A stretch of 42,704 nucleotides of DNA from Mageeibacillus sp. UBA5734 (GCA_002419365.1 DIGA01000029.1:1-42704), one strand, 5' to 3'; counted from the stretch's first letter, positions 32,890 to 42,156 are shown. Made by a program: numbers and translations. The notes: generated by a model from the letters alone, not told the origin.

Positions 32890-34374
32890 TTACGGCAGCA
32901 GGGAGTCGCCCACCAGGTAGCGGTCGCATTCGCGGGCGGCGGCGCGGCCTTCATTAATGGCCCAGACGACGAGGCTCTGGCCGCGGCGCATGTCGCCGGC
33001 AGCAAAGACACCTTTGACATTGGTGGTGAAGGTACCATGCTCGGCCTTGGCGTTGGAGCGGACATCGCGGGTGACGCCGAGTTCGGACAGCACCGTGTCT
33101 TCAGGACCAAGGAAACCCATGGCGAGGAGGACCAGCTGTGCCGGCCAGATTTTTTCTGTGCCAGGGACCTCAACCGGGATCATCCGGCCCTGGGGGTCTT
33201 TCTGCCACTCGACTTCGATGGTGTGGACTTCCTGCAGCTGGCCGTACTCATCCCCGACGAATTTCTTGGCGGTGGTGAGGTACGTGCGCGGATCGTTGCC
33301 ATAGAGAGCGATGGCTTCTTCCTGGCCGTAATCGGTTTTCAGGACGAAGGGCCATTGTGGCCAGGGATTGTTGGGGGCCCGGGAATCCCGCGGCCGGGGC
33401 ATGATTTCGATCTGGTTGACTGTGCGGCAACCGTGGCGGATGCTGGTGCCGACACAGTCGGTACCTGTGTCACCACCACCGATGACCAGGACATCCTTAC
33501 CGTGGGCAGAAATGGCCTGTCCGTCGGTCAGATCGGAATCCAGAAGGCTCTTGGTGTTGGCTTTGAGGAAATCCATCGCGAAATAGACACCCTTGAGCTC
33601 ACGGCCTTCGACCGGCAGATCGCGCGGCTTGGTTGCACCACCACAGAGCACGACCGCGTCGTTTTCGGCTTTGAGTGTGGCGGCAGAAAGGTCCTTGCCG
33701 ACTTCGGTCGAGGTGACGAATGCGACCCCTTCCGCGGCCATCAGGTCGACGCGGCGCTGGACAACGGATTTGTCCAGTTTCATGTTCGGAATGCCATACA
33801 TCAGCAGACCACCGATCCGGTCCGCCCGTTCATAGACCGTGACCGTGTGACCCGCTTTGTTGAGCTGGTCGGCACAGGCCAGGCCTGAAGGGCCAGAGCC
33901 GATGACGGCCACTTTCTTACCAGTGCGCTGCAGGGGTGGCTGGGGTGTGATCCAGCCCTCTGCCCACGCTTTGTCGACGATATAGACTTCGTTGTTCTTG
34001 ATCGTGACCTGGGGGTCATTGATGCCAACGGTGCAGGCGCCTTCGCAGGGAGCCGGGCAAACGCGGCCGGTGAACTCGGCGAAATTGTTCGTCTTCCGGA
34101 GGCGTTCCCAGGCTTCACGCCAGCGGCCGCGGTAGATCAGGTCATTCCATTCCGGGATCAGGTTATTGATCGGGCAGCCAGAAGCCGCGTTGTTGATCAG
34201 CACACCGGAATGGCAGAACGGGATGCCGCAGTCCATGCAGCGGGCTCCCTGGAGCTGCTGTTGTTCATCGGAAAAATGTTCGTGGAATTCGTTCCAGTCT
34301 TTGATGCGTTCGAGCGGCTGACGGTCCGGCGGCAGCTCGCGCTTGTATTCCATAAAGCCAGTGGGTTTACCCAT
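32890..34374 (-). CDS. gltD: Glutamate synthase small (beta) subunit
   Basis: GltD feeds electrons from NAD(P)H through FAD and [4Fe-4S] clusters to GltB, which makes two glutamates from glutamine and 2-oxoglutarate. The 494-residue protein has N-terminal cluster ligands (CMDCGIPFCHSG, GCPINNLIPEWNDL, CPAPCEGAC), then the FAD-binding AVIGSGPSGLACA and the NAD(P)H-binding VLVIGGGDTGTDCVG, and ends with GVFAAGDMRRGQSLVVWAIN in part. The length is normal. It starts 18 bases after the gltB stop and forms the gltBD operon. Confidence 0.97.
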   Translation of the reverse strand: MGKPTGFMEYKRELPPDRQPLERIKDWNEFHEHFSDEQQQLQGARCMDCGIPFCHSGVLINNAASGCPINNLIPEWNDLIYRGRWREAWERLRKTNNFAEFTGRVCPAPCEGACTVGINDPQVTIKNNEVYIVDKAWAEGWITPQPPLQRTGKKVAVIGSGPSGLACADQLNKAGHTVTVYERADRIGGLLMYGIPNMKLDKSVVQRRVDLMAAEGVAFVTSTEVGKDLSAATLKAENDAVVLCGGATKPRDLPVEGRELKGVYFAMDFLKANTKSLLDSDLTDGQAISAHGKDVLVIGGGDTGTDCVGTSIRHGCRTVNQIEIMPRPRDSRAPNNPWPQWPFVLKTDYGQEEAIALYGNDPRTYLTTAKKFVGDEYGQLQEVHTIEVEWQKDPQGRMIPVEVPGTEKIWPAQLVLLAMGFLGPEDTVLSELGVTRDVRSNAKAEHGTFTTNVKGVFAAGDMRRGQSLVVWAINEGRAAARECDRYLVGDSLLP

Positions 34375-34392
34375 GTGTGTTCCTCCGTTCCG

Positions 34393-37300
34393 TCAATTGC
34401 CGCTGGCCCGGGACAGGTCGCGGTTGTTGGCTTCGAATGCCGCCATGAGGGCTTCCTCACCGGACAGTCCGCTGGCTTCGACAGCCTTGATGGCATTTTG
34501 CATGCGTTCGTAATCCTTGGGCATGACCTTGACCAGGCTCGAAACCGTTCGGTCCCAGTCCTGGAGCAGGCGCGCGGCATGCTCACTGCCGGTATAAGCG
34601 ACATGGCGTTCAACCATGGCCTGAATGGTGCGGATTTCCTCGGCGTCCGTCAATTTCTGCAAAGAAACCATCTGGGTGTTGCAGTTGCCAGAGAAGGTGC
34701 CGTCGCGGTCGAGCACGTAGGCGATACCACCGGACATACCGGCAGCGAAGTTGCGCCCAGTCGGCCCGAGGACGACGATGCGCCCGCCGGTCATGTATTC
34801 ACAGCCATGATCTCCGACCCCTTCGACGACGGCGTTGACACCACTGTTGCGGACACAGAAACGCTCGCCGGCGATGCCGCGGACATAGGCTTCACCACTG
34901 GTTGCGCCAAAGAAAGCGACATTGCCGATGATGATGTTTTCCTCGGGGACGAGGGTGGCCTTGGCGTCTGGATAGACGACGATTTTTCCGCCAGAGAGGC
35001 CTTTGCCAACGTAGTCGTTGGCATCACCTTCGAGCTTGAGGGTGAGGCCTTTGGGCACGAATGCGCCAAAGCTCTGGCCAGCCGAACCACGGAAATGAAG
35101 GCTGATCGTGTCTTCAGGCAATCCGGCTGCGCCATGGCGGCGGGTGACTTCCGAACCAAGCTGCGTGCCCACGACGCGGTTGATGTTGCGGATCGGGAAC
35201 GTGGCCTCGATTTTCCGGCCGTGTTCAATCGCAGCGCGGCAGAACGGAATCAGGATCTGCTGGTCGAGTGTCTTTTCCAGGCCATGGTCCTGTTTCATGG
35301 TGCAGGTGCGTCCCACCGATTCCCCGACTTGCGGCTGCCAGAGCAGGCAGGACAGGTCGATGCCGGTATGCTTCCAGTGGTTGAGTGCCTTTTTCGGCGA
35401 CAAGCGGTCGGTGCGGCCGACCATTTCATTCAGGGTGCGGAAGCCAAGCTCAGACATGATTTCGCGCATTTCCTGGGCAATGAAGCGCATGAAATTGACC
35501 ACGTAGTCCGGTTTGCCGCCAAATTTCTTACGCAGCTCGGGATTCTGGGTGGCGACACCGACCGGGCATGTGTCGAGGTTGCAGACGCGCATCATGACAC
35601 AGCCGAGTGAGACGAGCGGGCCGGTGGCAAAGCCGAATTCCTCGGCGCCGAGCAGGGCGGCGACGACGACGTCACGACCGGTCAGCAGCTTGCCGTCGGT
35701 TTCGACGACGATGCGGCTCCGGAGGTCGTTGAGCATCAGGGTCTGGTGCGTCTCGGCCAGGCCGAGCTCCCAGGGCAATCCGGCATGGCGGATGCTGGTG
35801 ATCGGCGATGCGCCAGTGCCACCGTCGTAGCCGCTGATCAGGACCACATCGGCGCGGCCCTTGGCCACACCGGCGGCAATCGTGCCAACGCCGACTTCCG
35901 AGACCAGCTTGACGTTGATCCGGGCATATTTGTTGGCATTCTTGAGGTCGTGGATCAATTCAGCGAGGTCTTCGATCGAATAGATGTCGTGATGTGGCGG
36001 AGGCGAGATCAGGCCGACACCCGGAGTGGTGTGGCGCGTAGCTGCAACCCAGGGGTAGACCTTCTTGCCAGGCAGCTGGCCACCTTCGCCGGGCTTGGCA
36101 CCCTGGGCCATTTTGATCTGGATTTCGCGGGCGTTGACCAGGTATTCACTTGTCACGCCGAAACGGCCGGAAGCGACCTGCTTGATCGCGGAGTTTTTTG
36201 AATCGCCGGTTGGCAGCGTCTTGAAACGGGCCGGGTTTTCACCGCCTTCACCGGTGTTGCTGCGGCCGCCCAGGCGGTTCATGGCGATGGCCATGGCCTC
36301 GTGGGCTTCCTGGCTGATCGAACCATAGGACATGGCACCGGTCTTGAACCGGCGGACAATCGAATCGACGGATTCCACTTCCTCGATCGGGATCGGGTGA
36401 CGGGCTGGCACGAATTCGAGCAGGCCACGCAAGGTGCTGCGTTTCTGGGTCTCCATGTTCAGGAGGTGTGAATATTCCTTGAAGGTGGCATAGTCGCCGT
36501 TGCGGCAGGCCTGCTGCAGGAGATGGACCGTCATCGGGTTGAACAGGTGGTATTCACCATTGCTGCGCCACTGATAGTCGCTGCCAGTCTCAAGACCCGG
36601 ATTGACGACATTCGGATCAAAGGCTGCCTTGTGGCGATCGTTGGCTTCGCGGGCGATTTCCTCCAGGCCGATCCCGCCAATGCGGGTGGCAGTGGCCGTG
36701 AAATAGCGGTCAATGACGGCCTCGCTGATCCCGATGGCTTCGAAAATCTGGGCGCCCTGATAGCTCTGGATGGTCGAGATGCCCATCTTGGACAGGACTT
36801 TGACGATGCCCTTGATCGATGCCTTGATGTAGTGCGCGATTGCATCCTCGCGTGCAAGGCCGTTGAGGAAACCATCCCGGATCAGGCCGTCGACCGCTTC
36901 GAAGGCGAGGAAGGGATTGACGGCCGAAGCACCATACCCCAGCAGGAGGGCGAAGTGATGGACTTCGCGTGCTTCGCCGGATTCGACGACCAGGCTGATT
37001 TTCGGCCGGGTGCCCTTGCGGTTGAGGTGATGGTGCAAGGCAGAGGTTGCCAGCAGGGCAGGAATCGGGGTCAGGGCGGCGCTGACATCGCGGTCGGACA
37101 GGATGATGATGTTGGCACCGTTGGCGATCGCCTGGTCGGCAGCATCAAACAGCGCCTCGATGGCACTTTCGAGCGAACGGCCATCGCCGCCGGCGGCAAA
37201 GAACATTGGCAGGGTGGCGGCCTTGAAACCGGGCGCAGTGATCTGGCGGATGCGCTCGAGCTCCTGGTTGGACAGGATCGGGTACTTGAGCTTGAGGCGA

Positions 37301-38991
37301 CGGGCATCAGCTGGTTCGGGATGGATCAAATTGCCAACAGATCCAATGTAGGTTTCGGTTGCGGTGATGATTTCCTCACGCAGGGCATCGATCGGGGGAT
37401 TGGTGACCTGGGCAAACAATTGCTTGAAATAGTTGTAGAGAATCTGGTTGCGCTCGGACAGGACGGCGATCGGCGAGTCGATGCCCATGGCGCCCGTTGG
37501 CTCCATGCCATCCCTGGCCATCGGCAGGATGATGGTCTTGAGGTCCTCGTAAGTATAGCCAAAGACTTTCTCCAGCTTCTCGAGTTCTTCCTGCGGCGGC
37601 AGCGGCTCTTCGACGGCTTCCGGCAGGTCTTTGAGCGTGATCATGTGAGCGTCGATCCACTCCCGGTAGGGCTTTGCGCAGGCGATCTTCTCTTTGATCT
37701 CTTCGTCAGCAATGATCCGGCCTTCTTCCGTGTCAATCAGCAGCATGCGACCGGGCCGCAGGCGCTCCTTGACTACGATGTTTTCCGGCGGTATGTCGAG
37801 GACGCCGGCTTCGGAAGCCAGGATGATCATGTCATCTTTGGTCACATAATATCGTGAAGGCCTGAGGCCATTGCGGTCGAGGATCGCGGCGACACGAGTG
37901 CCGTCGGTAAAAGCCATGGCGGCCGGGCCGTCCCACGGTTCCATCATCATGGCATGGTACTCATAGAAGGCTTTTTTCGCATCACTCATCGACTCGTGGT
38001 TCTGCCACGGCTCGGGGACCATCATCATGCCAGCATGGGCAATCGAACGGCCGGACAAGACGAGGAACTCGAGGGTGTTGTCGAACATCGCCGAGTCAGA
38101 GCCATTGTTGTTGATGATCGGGAAGATCCGGTTCAGCTCGCCGCCGTAAACGTCGCTGGACAAGCCCGGTTCCCGGGCGTTCATGCGGTTGATATTGCCG
38201 CGCAGGGTGTTGATTTCACCGTTGTGGATCAGGTAGCGGTAGGGGTGGGCGCGTTCCCAGCTTGGGAAGGTGTTGGTGCTGTAACGCGAATGGACGAGGG
38301 CGATGGCAGACTCAAAGTTAAGGTTAGCCAGGTCGAGGTAGAAGGCGTCGACTTGTTCAGCTGTGAGCATGCCTTTGTAAACGATGGTCCGGCTGGACAG
38401 ACTTGCAAAATAGAAATAATCCCGGTCGGCTTCACCTTTGCCGACGACCAGTTTTTCACAGCGTTTGCGAATGACATACAGGGAACGTTCGAATGCGAGA
38501 TTGTCCAGTCCATCGGCTGCACCGATGAAGAGCTGGCTGATGTGGGGCCTGTTGATCCGGGCTGTGTAGCCGAGTGAGGACTCGTTGACCGGCAGGTAAC
38601 GCCAGCCGAGAACCGTCTGGCCTTCCTCGAGGACGATGGCCTCGATCTTGGCCTGGACCGCCTTGCGTTCGTTGCGCTCGAGGGGCAGGAACGCCATGCC
38701 GACGCCATAATGGCCTTCTGGCGGCAATTCGATGCCGACCTGGGGACAGACCGAGCGGAAAAACTTGTCCGGGACTTGGAGCAGAATACCGGCGCCGTCG
38801 CCTGTATTGTCCTCACTGCCGGCACCGCCGCGGTGAGCCAGGTTTGAAAGGACTGTCAAAGCCTGGCGGACAATGGAGTGGGACTTGTGTCCCTTGATGT
38901 TGACGACAAAGCCGATGCCGCAAGCGTCATGCTCGAATTGCGGATCATACAGACCTTGCCTCTGGGGCAACCCCAGATTTTGATGCTGCAT
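34393..38991 (-). CDS. gltB: Glutamate synthase large (alpha) subunit
   Basis: GltB is the large subunit of GOGAT. The 1532-residue protein has a short propeptide ending before HDACGIGFV; Cys24 would become the N-terminal nucleophile of the class II glutaminase domain after cleavage. The central domain and FMN-binding synthase barrel (GEGGENPARF, AQGAKPGEGGQLPGKKV, SPPPHHDIYSIEDLAELI in part) follow. The [3Fe-4S] ligands are in CVMMRVCNLDTCPVG, and the C-terminal beta-helix (GSAGQSFGAF, GEAYVRGIAGERF) ends the protein. AGGAGG lies 7 bases before the ATG. Several long open frames on the opposite strand are shadows of this gene. Confidence 0.98.
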   Translation of the reverse strand: MQHQNLGLPQRQGLYDPQFEHDACGIGFVVNIKGHKSHSIVRQALTVLSNLAHRGGAGSEDNTGDGAGILLQVPDKFFRSVCPQVGIELPPEGHYGVGMAFLPLERNERKAVQAKIEAIVLEEGQTVLGWRYLPVNESSLGYTARINRPHISQLFIGAADGLDNLAFERSLYVIRKRCEKLVVGKGEADRDYFYFASLSSRTIVYKGMLTAEQVDAFYLDLANLNFESAIALVHSRYSTNTFPSWERAHPYRYLIHNGEINTLRGNINRMNAREPGLSSDVYGGELNRIFPIINNNGSDSAMFDNTLEFLVLSGRSIAHAGMMMVPEPWQNHESMSDAKKAFYEYHAMMMEPWDGPAAMAFTDGTRVAAILDRNGLRPSRYYVTKDDMIILASEAGVLDIPPENIVVKERLRPGRMLLIDTEEGRIIADEEIKEKIACAKPYREWIDAHMITLKDLPEAVEEPLPPQEELEKLEKVFGYTYEDLKTIILPMARDGMEPTGAMGIDSPIAVLSERNQILYNYFKQLFAQVTNPPIDALREEIITATETYIGSVGNLIHPEPADARRLKLKYPILSNQELERIRQITAPGFKAATLPMFFAAGGDGRSLESAIEALFDAADQAIANGANIIILSDRDVSAALTPIPALLATSALHHHLNRKGTRPKISLVVESGEAREVHHFALLLGYGASAVNPFLAFEAVDGLIRDGFLNGLAREDAIAHYIKASIKGIVKVLSKMGISTIQSYQGAQIFEAIGISEAVIDRYFTATATRIGGIGLEEIAREANDRHKAAFDPNVVNPGLETGSDYQWRSNGEYHLFNPMTVHLLQQACRNGDYATFKEYSHLLNMETQKRSTLRGLLEFVPARHPIPIEEVESVDSIVRRFKTGAMSYGSISQEAHEAMAIAMNRLGGRSNTGEGGENPARFKTLPTGDSKNSAIKQVASGRFGVTSEYLVNAREIQIKMAQGAKPGEGGQLPGKKVYPWVAATRHTTPGVGLISPPPHHDIYSIEDLAELIHDLKNANKYARINVKLVSEVGVGTIAAGVAKGRADVVLISGYDGGTGASPITSIRHAGLPWELGLAETHQTLMLNDLRSRIVVETDGKLLTGRDVVVAALLGAEEFGFATGPLVSLGCVMMRVCNLDTCPVGVATQNPELRKKFGGKPDYVVNFMRFIAQEMREIMSELGFRTLNEMVGRTDRLSPKKALNHWKHTGIDLSCLLWQPQVGESVGRTCTMKQDHGLEKTLDQQILIPFCRAAIEHGRKIEATFPIRNINRVVGTQLGSEVTRRHGAAGLPEDTISLHFRGSAGQSFGAFVPKGLTLKLEGDANDYVGKGLSGGKIVVYPDAKATLVPEENIIIGNVAFFGATSGEAYVRGIAGERFCVRNSGVNAVVEGVGDHGCEYMTGGRIVVLGPTGRNFAAGMSGGIAYVLDRDGTFSGNCNTQMVSLQKLTDAEEIRTIQAMVERHVAYTGSEHAARLLQDWDRTVSSLVKVMPKDYERMQNAIKAVEASGLSGEEALMAAFEANNRDLSRASGN

Positions 38992-39120
38992 AAATCGTCC
39001 TCCTGTTTTCGAGCCATTGCGATCGCAAACAACCCCGCAATGGCCGGGATGAAATAGATCGCCTTTGATCTTGCAAAATAGAAAAGGACCATTCAGCTTA
39101 TGTTGCCATAAAATGATGGT
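38992..39120 (-). promoter_or_regulatory. Structured 5' leader of gltB
   Basis: The predicted transcript starts about at 39120 and has two hairpins. First (39082-39125), GGACCAT with ATGGTCC, enclosing TTATG-GCAA-CATAA with a GNRA-type tetraloop, then TTTTCTATTTT: this is a terminator-like or attenuator structure directly at the 5' end. Second, CCATTGC and GCAATGG (39014-39020/39037-39043) close a loop upstream of the AGGAGG. No known riboswitch was recognised. Confidence 0.55.
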
Positions 39121-39126
39121 CCCTTG

Positions 39127-39155
39127 AGTATAACACCGTATTTTTCGCGGTTCAA
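39127..39155 (-). promoter_or_regulatory. Predicted promoter of gltBD
   Basis: On the minus strand, -35 TTGAAC (39150-39155), a 17-base spacer and -10 TATACT (39127-39132) with an upstream TGT (extended -10). Confidence 0.7.
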
Positions 39156-39211
39156 TTGATTTTTGTCAAAAAGTGATTTGCAATAAGAAAAGTTAATACT
39201 TGCAGAATGAC

Positions 39212-39246
39212 TAAAAACTGGTCTGCTGGGTATCGGTCATGCCCAG
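39212..39246 (-). terminator. Possible terminator of nadBC
   Basis: CTGGG and CCCAG arms, just after the nadC stop on the minus strand, are followed by CAGACCAGTTTTT. The stem is short. Confidence 0.4.
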
Positions 39247-39248
39247 AA

Positions 39249-40088
39249 TCAGGCGAGGTCAAAACGCAAGCTGATATCAAGTGCTTTGACCGTGTGGGTC
39301 AGGGCACCGATTGAGATCAGGTCGATGCCGGTTCCAGCCAGGGCAGCAAGATTCTTCTCCCCCATGTTACCGGAAATTTCCACCAGGGCGCGGCCGGCAA
39401 TCCGGGCAACAGCCGCTTCAATTCCGGTCTGGTCCATGTTGTCGAGCATGATGATATCGGCCCCACAGGCAAGAGCCTCATCCACCTGGATCAGGTTCTC
39501 GACTTCGACTTCGATTTTCAGGGTGTGGGGAGCCTGGCGGCGAGCCATGGTGACAGCAGCCGTGATGCCGCCTGCAGCCTGGATGTGGTTATCCTTGATC
39601 AGGATGCCATCCGCGAGATTGAACCGGTGGTTGGAACCGCCACCGGTACGGACCGCATATTTCTCAAGGACGCGCAGACCGGGTGTTGTTTTCCGTGTAT
39701 CACAAATCGAAGCGTTCGTGCCCTCGACTTGATCGACTGCCCAGGCTGTCTTGGTGGCGATGGCTGACAGGCGCTGCAGGAAATTGAGCGCGACGCGTTC
39801 GCCGGTCAGGACACTGCGGGCAGGCCCTTCGATCCGGGCCAGGCGATCGCCCTTGTGCACCCGCTGGCCCTCAAACACTGAGAACTCCACCTTGACACTG
39901 GCATCGAGCAGTTCATAGACGCGGGCAAAAACGGGCAAGCCACAGATGACACCGGCTTCCTTGGCGACCAGGACCGCTGCTGTCTGTTTGTCGGCCGGGA
40001 TCGTGGACAAGGTCGTGATGTCTCCTGTCCCGATATCTTCGGTCAGGGCGCGGATGATGATGTCATCCATCAAAAAAGGGGTCAGCAT
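39249..40088 (-). CDS. nadC: Quinolinate phosphoribosyltransferase (NadC)
   Basis: NadC converts quinolinate and PRPP to nicotinate mononucleotide with loss of CO2. The 279-residue protein has EDIGTGDITT, the substrate-binding stretch VALNFLQRLSAIAT, CDTRKTTPGLRVLEKYAVRTGGG in part, and HRFNLADGILIKDNHI, EVEVENL, ADIIMLDNM, and VEISGNM plus DLISIGALTHTVKALDISL in part. Two ATGs are possible: the first (40094) overlaps the nadB stop as ATGA but sits only 2 bases from GGAGG; the second (40088) is at 8 bases and is chosen. It is translationally linked to nadB. Confidence 0.96.
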   Translation of the reverse strand: MLTPFLMDDIIIRALTEDIGTGDITTLSTIPADKQTAAVLVAKEAGVICGLPVFARVYELLDASVKVEFSVFEGQRVHKGDRLARIEGPARSVLTGERVALNFLQRLSAIATKTAWAVDQVEGTNASICDTRKTTPGLRVLEKYAVRTGGGSNHRFNLADGILIKDNHIQAAGGITAAVTMARRQAPHTLKIEVEVENLIQVDEALACGADIIMLDNMDQTGIEAAVARIAGRALVEISGNMGEKNLAALAGTGIDLISIGALTHTVKALDISLRFDLA

Positions 40089-40090
40089 GG

Positions 40091-41740
40091 TCATTTCCTC
40101 CTTCTTGTTTCGGATTGGACTGGGCTGGGCCGGTTTTCGTCCATCCGGTAATGGGCGCCGATACTGTGGCGGCGTCTCAAGGCAGCCTGGACAATCGCTT
40201 TTCCAGTCACAGCCATCTGTGCTGCTTCCAATTCAGTCAAAGTGTGGACCGTCGTCCGTTCGCGCCGCTGGTGGATCGCATCCAAACCATGCAGAGCCGT
40301 CTGCAGGCCTTCTTTGCTGCGCAGGATGCCACAATAACGAGTCATCAGCTGTCGGATCTGCTGACGATCTTCAGCCGCTGTTGATTCAGCCACCGTGATT
40401 CTCAGATTGTCAGCCAGCTTTGTCGCACGCTGAGCTGAGTCTGCGGCCTGGGTCCGGGCAAAAACCACTGCCAGCGCTGCCAGGTCTGCCAGGTCGTGGA
40501 CAGGTGCACCGTTGATGGCCTGGGCAGCCCTGCGGCCATAGACCAGACATTCCAGCAAGGAGTTGCTGGCCAGGCGATTGGCACCATAAATACCCGTGTG
40601 AGCGACTTCACCGCAGGCGTAAAGATTCTTCAGGGTTGTCCGGGCCTGCAGGTCCGTATCGACACCCCCCATGAAATAGTGTTGGACGGGCGTAACCGGC
40701 AGATAATCCCGGGCCATGTCAAGTCCTCGCTGAAGACAAGTTTCATAGATCATCGGGAACCGGCGCTGCAGAAAATCAGCCGGCTGATGGGTGATATCGA
40801 GGAAGACATGGTCGGAATCATCCTGGAGCATCTGGCGGAAGATTGCCTGGGAGACGACATCGCGCGGTGCCAGGTTACCCTGGGGATGGACCTTTTCCAT
40901 AAACGCTTCGCCGTGAATCGAGCGCAGGATGGCACCTTCACCCCGGACTGCTTCGGAAATCAGGAAGCAACGCCCGTTTTCATCAGGTTCTGGCAATGCA
41001 GTCGGATGAAACTGGATGAATTCCAAGTCGCTTGTCGCTGCTCCAGCCCGGATCGAAGCTGCCAGGGCATCCCCTGTTGCAGGACGGGCATTGGTAGAAT
41101 GCAGGAACAGCTGGCCAATACCGCCTGCAGCCAAAACCACGGCGCGGGAGCGGTAGAAACGGAACTGATCCGGAGTCAGCGAATTCAGGCTGATGATGCC
41201 GACAACTGCATTTGTATCGTCAACCACGAGATCGACCAGCGTCCAGTTGTCATCCACACGGATGTTAGGCCTTGCCTTGGCCAGCTCGACCAGGCGGCTG
41301 GTCATGTGCAGTCCCGTGGCATCGCCATGGCTGTGGATGATGCGCTTTCTGGAGTGGGCACCTTCCTGGCCAACGGCCAATTGGCCACTGGCATCGAGGT
41401 CAAAGGGGACGCCCCAGGACTGGAGGATGCGGATGTTCTCCGGACCTTCATCGACCAGGACACGCAAAGCATCCTTGTTGCACAGGTTGGACCCTGCTGC
41501 CATGGAATCGGCAAAATGCAGATCTGGTGAGTCGTCCTCAGCCACGGCCGCAGCAATGCCTCCCTGGGCATACATCGAGTTGCTCTGGTCGAGGCCGAAT
41601 TTGTTCAGGATAACGATGTTCAAAGACGGATCCAGTTGCAAGGCCGTGTACAGCCCGGCCAAGCCGGCACCGACAATCAGGACGTCGCAATCTTCACGGG
41701 GCAGGTCGGAAAACGACCCGCCATACAAATAGCGTTGCAT
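40091..41740 (-). CDS. nadB: L-aspartate oxidase (NadB)
   Basis: NadB is the FAD enzyme that oxidises aspartate to iminoaspartate, the first step of de novo NAD synthesis. In anaerobes the electron acceptor is fumarate or another compound, not oxygen. The 549-residue protein has the FAD motif VLIVGAGLAGLYTAL, SMYAQGGIAAAVA, HSHGDATGLHMT, FIQFHPTALP, APRDVVSQAIF, and GIYGANRLASNSLLE, then the helical C-terminal domain. A TTG lies one codon upstream of the ATG at 41740. The quinolinate synthase gene nadA is not adjacent, which is unusual for a nadB-nadC operon. It has a long structured leader. Confidence 0.97.
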   Translation of the reverse strand: MQRYLYGGSFSDLPREDCDVLIVGAGLAGLYTALQLDPSLNIVILNKFGLDQSNSMYAQGGIAAAVAEDDSPDLHFADSMAAGSNLCNKDALRVLVDEGPENIRILQSWGVPFDLDASGQLAVGQEGAHSRKRIIHSHGDATGLHMTSRLVELAKARPNIRVDDNWTLVDLVVDDTNAVVGIISLNSLTPDQFRFYRSRAVVLAAGGIGQLFLHSTNARPATGDALAASIRAGAATSDLEFIQFHPTALPEPDENGRCFLISEAVRGEGAILRSIHGEAFMEKVHPQGNLAPRDVVSQAIFRQMLQDDSDHVFLDITHQPADFLQRRFPMIYETCLQRGLDMARDYLPVTPVQHYFMGGVDTDLQARTTLKNLYACGEVAHTGIYGANRLASNSLLECLVYGRRAAQAINGAPVHDLADLAALAVVFARTQAADSAQRATKLADNLRITVAESTAAEDRQQIRQLMTRYCGILRSKEGLQTALHGLDAIHQRRERTTVHTLTELEAAQMAVTGKAIVQAALRRRHSIGAHYRMDENRPSPVQSETRRRK

Positions 41741-41946
41741 CAATTCATCAACTCCACAAAACCTTTTGTGGCCGGAGGACTCTGTTGGTTACCTGGTTTC
41801 ATCAACAGCCGCATCCAGCACGTCTTCAAGGCTATTGTCAGACCGCAAAGCTCCCGGAGAGAGTCCTGGAAGTTGACGGATACCGAGACGACGGAGGTCC
41901 GACGATGAGTCTGAACGCGTGCTCGGGCTCTGTTAGGGTGACTTTC
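41741..41946 (-). promoter_or_regulatory. Structured 200-base 5' leader of nadB
   Basis: Between the promoter and the start codon, the leader holds a long-range stem AGGACTCT (41776-41783) / AGAGTCCT (41860-41867), 8 perfect pairs. A perfect 18-base palindrome CCACAAAA-GG-TTTTGTGG (41754-41771) lies just before the GGAG ribosome site. No frame longer than a few dozen codons here looks coding. The fold could respond to NAD or a related metabolite; no known NAD riboswitch core was recognised. Confidence 0.5.
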
Positions 41947-41975
41947 AATTTACAACGCCAGGGGGTGAGTGTCAA
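41947..41975 (-). promoter_or_regulatory. Predicted promoter of nadBC
   Basis: On the minus strand, a consensus -35 TTGACA (41970-41975), a 17-base spacer and -10 TAAATT (41947-41952). Confidence 0.72.
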
Positions 41976-42106
41976 TCAATTCATGGCTGCCGATGATTCT
42001 CCATCACCAGGTTCGCAACGTATCAAGAGCCATTGCCCGATGGGCTTCTGTTGTGATAATCTGGCAATCCAGCCGAATCGGTGCCATTCATTGTCAATAT
42101 TGATTG

Positions 42107-42135
42107 TTTACAGAGGACGGCTTCAGCTATACAAT
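42107..42135 (+). promoter_or_regulatory. Predicted promoter of nrdJ
   Basis: A -35 TTTACA (42107-42112), a 17-base spacer and a -10 TACAAT (42130-42135). The hexamers and spacing are identical to those of the str operon promoter at 9955-9983. Confidence 0.72.
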
Positions 42136-42144
42136 ATCTAGTGT
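42129..42144 (+). promoter_or_regulatory. NrdR-box-like site over the nrdJ -10 box
   Basis: ATACAATATCTAGTGT agrees in 14 of 16 positions with one form of the NrdR consensus (ACACTATATCTAGTGT, from memory). It overlaps the -10 box. NrdR is the general repressor of ribonucleotide reductase genes, and NrdR boxes usually come in pairs about 31 bases apart; the second site at that distance is a different palindrome. Confidence 0.5.
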
Positions 42145-42156
42145 CTGATTGCTGCT

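Noticed and set aside
34210..37857. Long open frames (about 440-466 codons) opposite gltB
   Set aside because: They are antisense shadows caused by GC-rich third positions of a gene that is certain; none has a family motif.
41741..41946. Known NAD riboswitch class or NiaR operator
   Set aside because: I could not find the conserved cores that I remember for these elements; only generic stems are visible.
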